DNA of 62,000 nt from Phoronis australis (taxonomy: Eukaryota; Phoronida; Phoronidae), in the NCBI GenBank assembly GCA_002633005.1, contig NMRA01000480.1:51696-113695 (forward strand). The letters run 5' to 3'. This document shows, in pieces, positions 58,016 through 62,000 of the stretch. Made by a program: the position numbers and the translations under genes. Position 1 is the first letter of the stretch. Every line of letters starts with the position of its first letter. Under the pieces are notes generated by a model. It saw only the letters and a list, made by a program, of their open reading frames with translations. It had not been told where the DNA came from and made no database searches.

Positions 58016-59224
58016 GGCAAGGCAGAAAGGATCATCTCTACTGCGCTTGTGCAATGGCCTACATACAGGCTCTCTGTCTCTGCAACTCCCGCTACTTGAA
58101 AACCTGCGCATGTGCATTCCGCTCTCCAGCGTAAAACTTCCGTCTTGCCACAGTTAGTGATATTGTGTGCAGTGTTCTCCACATCTGAAAATCTAAACAG
58201 GTCACGCACGTAAAAACTACTACGTGCCGGAACTGCGGGGCGGTCAACGTTCTCCATAAGCTAGTGTGCAGTGTTTTGTGCATCTTATTTTTACCCACTC
58301 ATTTTAATAGTAATGCACAGTAGTGCAAACAAATAACTGAGTGTATTCAACTTTTTACTTTTAAAAGTTGGACTTATTTACAAACATATCACATATGTCA
58401 TAACCCATTTGCTTAGTCAATGACTTTGAAATGGAAGTCTACAGAGTATTTGATGCAGTATGGGGAAATGTATGATGTCAATGTCAACTAAGTACAAAAA
58501 GTCTAACACAGAAGTAAACTTTTCCTATGATGTAGACAGTCCAAGTGAAGTGTCTTTGTTAAGTCAGTCATATTTTTATGTCTTGATAGCAGAGTTTACG
58601 TTTTCTCTCAGTCTGTACGTGTAATATCTTGCACATTCTTACAGTCTGAATTTGATGTTCTGAAGCTGGTACAACATATTGCACTTCTGCACTACCAGAA
58701 CTCTTGTAAAAACTGCACAATACGTGAGTCCCCCTTGAATGCAAATTAGGTAGGTTAAACAAAATAATTCACTTGCGTTTTCCATCTAGGCCTACTTGGA
58801 CGGGAGTGTCAGGCCTGTTGATGACAACCAATATTTCTAAAAAGATATCAACTGAATTATCAAACGCTTGCAACTATGGAATTCCCATAATTTTCTGGAT
58901 TGTCACAAACTCATTCTTCCAGATGAAAACCATCTATTCTCATGTTAGAGCGAATTGTATTCATTTGTATTGCCGATGTCTGACGTTGTCGGCAAAAATT
59001 CGGTTCACCGTTTGTGACACGGATATCTTCGATTCGTTGACCGAGCCCGGCAATATCACCACCATCCGGCCCTGGATTATCTGTCGTATCTGCATCTGAG
59101 TCAACGTCAGTATCTGAAACATCTCTCGGTTTTTAAAATAATCCTTAGGTTTAGCCGTTTAGCGGTGCTTCGCTTTCGCGCGGCAGGCGACATTTCTAAG
59201 TATGTAGAATGCCCTTGTCAATTG
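58016..59224. other. Intron sequence, no gene seen
   Basis: GTGTGCAGTGTTnTnCnCAT-type words recur near 58170 and 58265. Nothing else recognised. Confidence 0.45.
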
Positions 59225-59360
59225 GTAACGGAAGCCAGCCAGGATAGAATTCACTTACATAAGGACCAAGCTAGGTAAACAAAACTCTGCGAGATTACGC
59301 GAGATATTACCGCTTGATTTCAATGAGAGCACGTGATTTTGGCTGCAGTTTCTCAGCGTG
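59225..59360. repeat. Diverged arm of the long-inverted-repeat element
   Basis: CTGCGAGATTACGCGAGATA, then GATTTTGGCTGCAGTTTCTC, parallels TTTACGAGATTACCTGAGAT and ATATTGGCTAGATTTCAG at 16460-16515. This shows the family at 14967 is dispersed. Confidence 0.6.
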
Positions 59361-60256
59361 AAACACGTATACTTTGAACTTTACTCAGTGACGTCACCCG
59401 CTGTCCCAAATCTCGGAATTCTCCCCCGAAACCGTAAACGTCACACCCACTATCGAAGTTGAGTTTGCGAACGGCTCGGCAGATTTTTAGTGGGAGTATG
59501 CGCCACAAGCATAATGTTCATGCTGCCAACGAAACTCCTTATAAGGCAACGAGATGAACTCGGTCAATCTCAATGGGCCGGTGCCACAAAAAGTAACCAA
59601 TAATAGAAATACACAAACAACAACCAATGAGAACCATCAAAGGGAGTTTCATGCAAGTGTTTTTGAGACTGGTATCGGTAAAGTCTGTCGTGGGGCCCAC
59701 GGAATATTGAAAAATGTGCTACAAAAACCAAAATTCTGGCCTCCCAGAAGACGGCCGTTGCATAAACTGCTGTGCAACGGTGTCTTTGCTGACAACATAT
59801 ACTTCGCAGAACTAACCACCGACCTTAGTTATTTTATTTTCAATGGGTAATATGATTACCATAGTTCTCCGCCGAACACAAAAAGCTGACTGCAAAAGCG
59901 ATAAGGCCTAACGCAACGATCAGCGACTTTCGTGCCGCACTGCACCTCCAGTGAGTAGGTAGTGGATTAGGCATATAGGTAGTACTGGGCCTTTGTTTAA
60001 ACTGACTAGTTGTTCGGGATGAATTGAAAAGATAATCGAGAGATTATTTTCACGCCACGTTACATCATAAATAGACCTGCGGCCGGCTGCCGCTTGAGTG
60101 AGTCCGGTAATTAGGCTGTTCACAACGGACCATCGACTTCCTTAGGCTTCGCCTTTATTCAGTTTCAATGGGCTATGGCCAGTTGCTGTCAAGTGTAATT
60201 TGAACCAGTGAAGAACTTATTAATGACGACGACGCCTTTTTTACAAAGTAGTCCCT
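59361..60256. other. Intron sequence, no supported gene
   Basis: An open frame at 59554-59850 (98 codons) has no family resemblance and no splice signals I trust. Nothing else seen. Confidence 0.45.
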
Positions 60257-60356
60257 ATATTTTTAAACTGGTCGCGGGATTTTTAAACAGGACGCTGGAT
60301 TTTTAAACAGGACGCGGGACATTTAAACAGGACGCGCGTTCGGCCAAACAGGACGC
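60257..60356. repeat. 20-bp tandem repeat, about 5 copies
   Basis: TTTTTAAACAGGACGCGGGA-type units repeat five times with changes; the last has GGCCAAACAGGACGCTGCG. Confidence 0.85.
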
Positions 60357-60663
60357 TGCGACACGTTAAAAGTGGTCGTGGAGAACACTGGTGTGTGTAA
60401 ACGGCCACTTGACACCGATCAAGTTGCTCGTGTCAGTTGCGCTGGGTCAAAAGTTGATGTCTAAACGGGTCTAAACTACTTTACAAAAATCAAGATTAAG
60501 AATATTTTAGTCTTCTGCTAGCATGGTTGTGAAGATGTCATAAAGCAAATTTGGTAAATTTTCCATGATTTGCAGTATAGTAATTAGCTTTAGAAAAATC
60601 ATTTTTGTGTGAAATCAGTGGAAATTATTTTAATTGCAGCTTTTTGTGAAAAAGAAACTTACA

Positions 60664-60797
60664 GAATTCAATGGCACTGCCAGGCATCTAGGGACTAAAC
60701 CTGGGACTTGGGCTTTAACAGTTGAAGCAGGGAATTCATTGGCACTGGCATCTAGGCACTAAACCAGGGACTTGGGCTAAAACAGTTTAAAGAAGGG
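60664..60797. repeat. Direct duplication, unit about 68 bp
   Basis: GAATTCAATGGCACTGCCAG with TAGGGACTAAACCTGGGACT is followed by GAATTCATTGGCACTGGCAT with TAGGCACTAAACCAGGGACT. Two diverged copies lie head to tail. Confidence 0.85.
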
Positions 60798-61371
60798 AAA
60801 ATTTATAACTTGGTTTATGGCAATATCGCAACGATGATCACCAAAATTTTCATTTGTCAAGAGCTTCTAACATTTCTGCGAGTTTTCGCATATTCAAAAC
60901 TTTGTCTGATGGAAGCTATGGTACAAAACATGGGAATGCATGTAATGTGCTGCGCATGTCGCATGTAAAAATAATGAAATAACATTTCACTTGTTGGTCA
61001 TGTTGTGTCTTAGATTGCAGGTATTTTAGCGTAGTTTTGTTTTCTTTTGGTAAGACTCATGACCACAAGTTGTTACAACTCCATTCTTCTATGTTGTGTG
61101 TTTTGAGTAATACTCGGATTTATCGTGCCTGCATTTTGAGAACCTGTTTTCTGCACTGAATAATGTGCGACAGTCTGGTTCTCAATATTTGGCCACGTTA
61201 TTTCTGAGTATTGCTACGTTTTGTGACTTTAATTGGAACTTTTTTGTTTTTTGTCTAATCTCTGTGTCGCTAAACTGCTGACTTCTTTACAATTCAGGTT
61301 CTTAAGTAAAATTACTTCTTAATTGCTCAAGTAAAATCTCGCTATTCCGATTGTGTAATTCGTAAAAAAAT
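60798..61371. other. Intron sequence, no gene seen
   Basis: T-rich intron sequence without repeats or motifs that I recognise. Confidence 0.5.
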
Positions 61372-61586
61372 AAATTACCATAAGGGCACTGTTTATCCTT
61401 TCATGTTCCTAAATAAATTACAACAAGGGTACTGTTCATCCTTTCATGTTCCTAAATAAATTACAACAAGGGTACTGTTCATCCTTTCATGTTCCTAAAT
61501 AAATTACAACAAGGGTACTGTTCATCCTTTCATGTTCCTAAATAAATTACAACAAGGGTACTGTTCATCCTTTCATGTTCCTAAAT
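61372..61586. repeat. 43-bp minisatellite, 5 copies, next to a splice acceptor
   Basis: AAATTACAACAAGGGTACTG starts the unit; period 43 over exactly 215 bases. The last four units look identical and the first differs at a few bases. The array ends 35 bases before the exon at 61622, so it covers or adjoins the branch-point zone. Confidence 0.97.
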
Positions 61587-61621
61587 ACACATCATGTTCA
61601 CAGTTTTTATCTGTCTCACAG

Positions 61622-61883
61622 GCATTGGGTTCGCCACCACGGTAATGCTGTTCTTTCTCAACTGCTATTACAACGTTATCCTGGCCTGGGCAATATATTA
61701 CTTATTTGCCTCATTCACATCCGTTCTGCCGTGGACGACGTGTCTAAACGACTGGAACACGTGCTTCTGTAAGACATCTTACTCAAATGAAACCATGGAC
61801 TATGCGGAGCTTAAACCAGAATGTAACAACACGGACTTCACCAACGTCACAAAATTTAATGACTCTGTCGACGAGTTCTGGAT
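61622..61883 (+). CDS. SLC6 transporter, TM3 and extracellular loop 2 exon
   Basis: 262 bases between TCTGTCTCACAG and GTAAGTT. GC at its start completes the glycine codon left by the previous exon, giving FEG then [20 protein letters not shown] of TM3. [19 protein letters not shown] follows; the YY pair and LAWAxYYLF are strongly conserved in GABA, taurine and creatine transporters. Loop 2 carries C-x8-C ([10 protein letters not shown]), the disulphide of the family, and four N-glycosylation sequons (NET, NNT, NVT, NDS). It ends at DEFW plus AT of a split codon, so the gene continues beyond the window. Which substrate it carries cannot be told without the later segments. Confidence 0.97.
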
Positions 61884-62000
61884 GTAAGTTTTTTCTTGAT
61901 AAATTTGTGTGTTGTACTTTTGTGTTTTTCCTTTTTATTCAGTGGGTATCAGTTCTCAAAGTGTTTACCTTGTATACGCATATTTAGGACCATGTGACTA
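61884..62000 (+). other. Start of the next transporter intron
   Basis: The donor GTAAGTTTTTTC begins an intron that runs off the window end. TM4 to TM12 of the transporter are missing from this window. Confidence 0.85.

Noticed and set aside
59554-59850. 98-codon plus-strand frame as an exon
   Set aside because: No family match and no convincing acceptor or donor at its edges.
1-61586. CRISPR-like arrays among the regular repeats
   Set aside because: The units are contiguous without unique spacers, and the genome is eukaryotic; they are minisatellites.

Overview
The window is eukaryotic, from an animal genome, most likely a marine invertebrate. I cannot name the species. The evidence is GT-AG introns with correct codon phase, an 18-member-type neurotransmitter transporter gene (SLC6 family) with very long introns, low coding density, many minisatellites, and several kinds of eukaryotic transposon. 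Most long open frames are repeats or chance. An 892-base run of N and a 471-base repeat joined at a single N show that this is a draft assembly, probably of a polymorphic diploid.

Layout. 1-1020: a 14-bp satellite and a decayed, minus-strand Penelope-like reverse transcriptase. 1982-5851: the last two visible exons of a plus-strand membrane protein gene (one membrane helix, then a 53-codon tail), with a 3.6 kb intron that holds a 9 x 29 bp and a 30 x 39 bp minisatellite. A polyadenylation signal lies at 5983. 6000-14500: intergenic DNA with a 5 x 39 bp minisatellite and a 321-bp MITE with a clear target duplication. 14658-end: the proposed SLC6 gene, plus strand, cut off by the window end. 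Its exons are 14658-14713 (proposed), 42695-42951, 43468-43599 and 61622-61883. The last three are certain: they carry TM1 with the family signature, TM2, TM3 and the glycosylated second extracellular loop, and join in frame. They resemble the GABA/taurine/creatine/betaine branch.

The SLC6 introns (about 28 kb, 0.5 kb and 18 kb) are a store of mobile DNA: a long-inverted-repeat element (14967-16535), a truncated Ty3/gypsy-like LTR element with a frameshifted gag (29840-30816), two copies of a TIR element carrying a HIRAN-like peptide (34820-36230 and 40254-41776), a piggyBac deletion derivative (43756-44902), and MITEs. There are also at least four blocks of a composite repeat, here called R1, that starts with a perfect or near-perfect hairpin and forms a 1,171-bp tandem array at 47742-50341. 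A second dispersed repeat, R2, appears four times, once with a tRNA-like segment.

The most interesting signals are the R1 family (terminal hairpins, tandem units, a piggyBac insertion dated relative to it), the proposed distant first coding exon of the transporter, the 39-bp minisatellites that stay open in frame, and in-frame 33-bp triplication inside a HIRAN-like remnant. No tRNA or rRNA gene, CRISPR array or operon is present.
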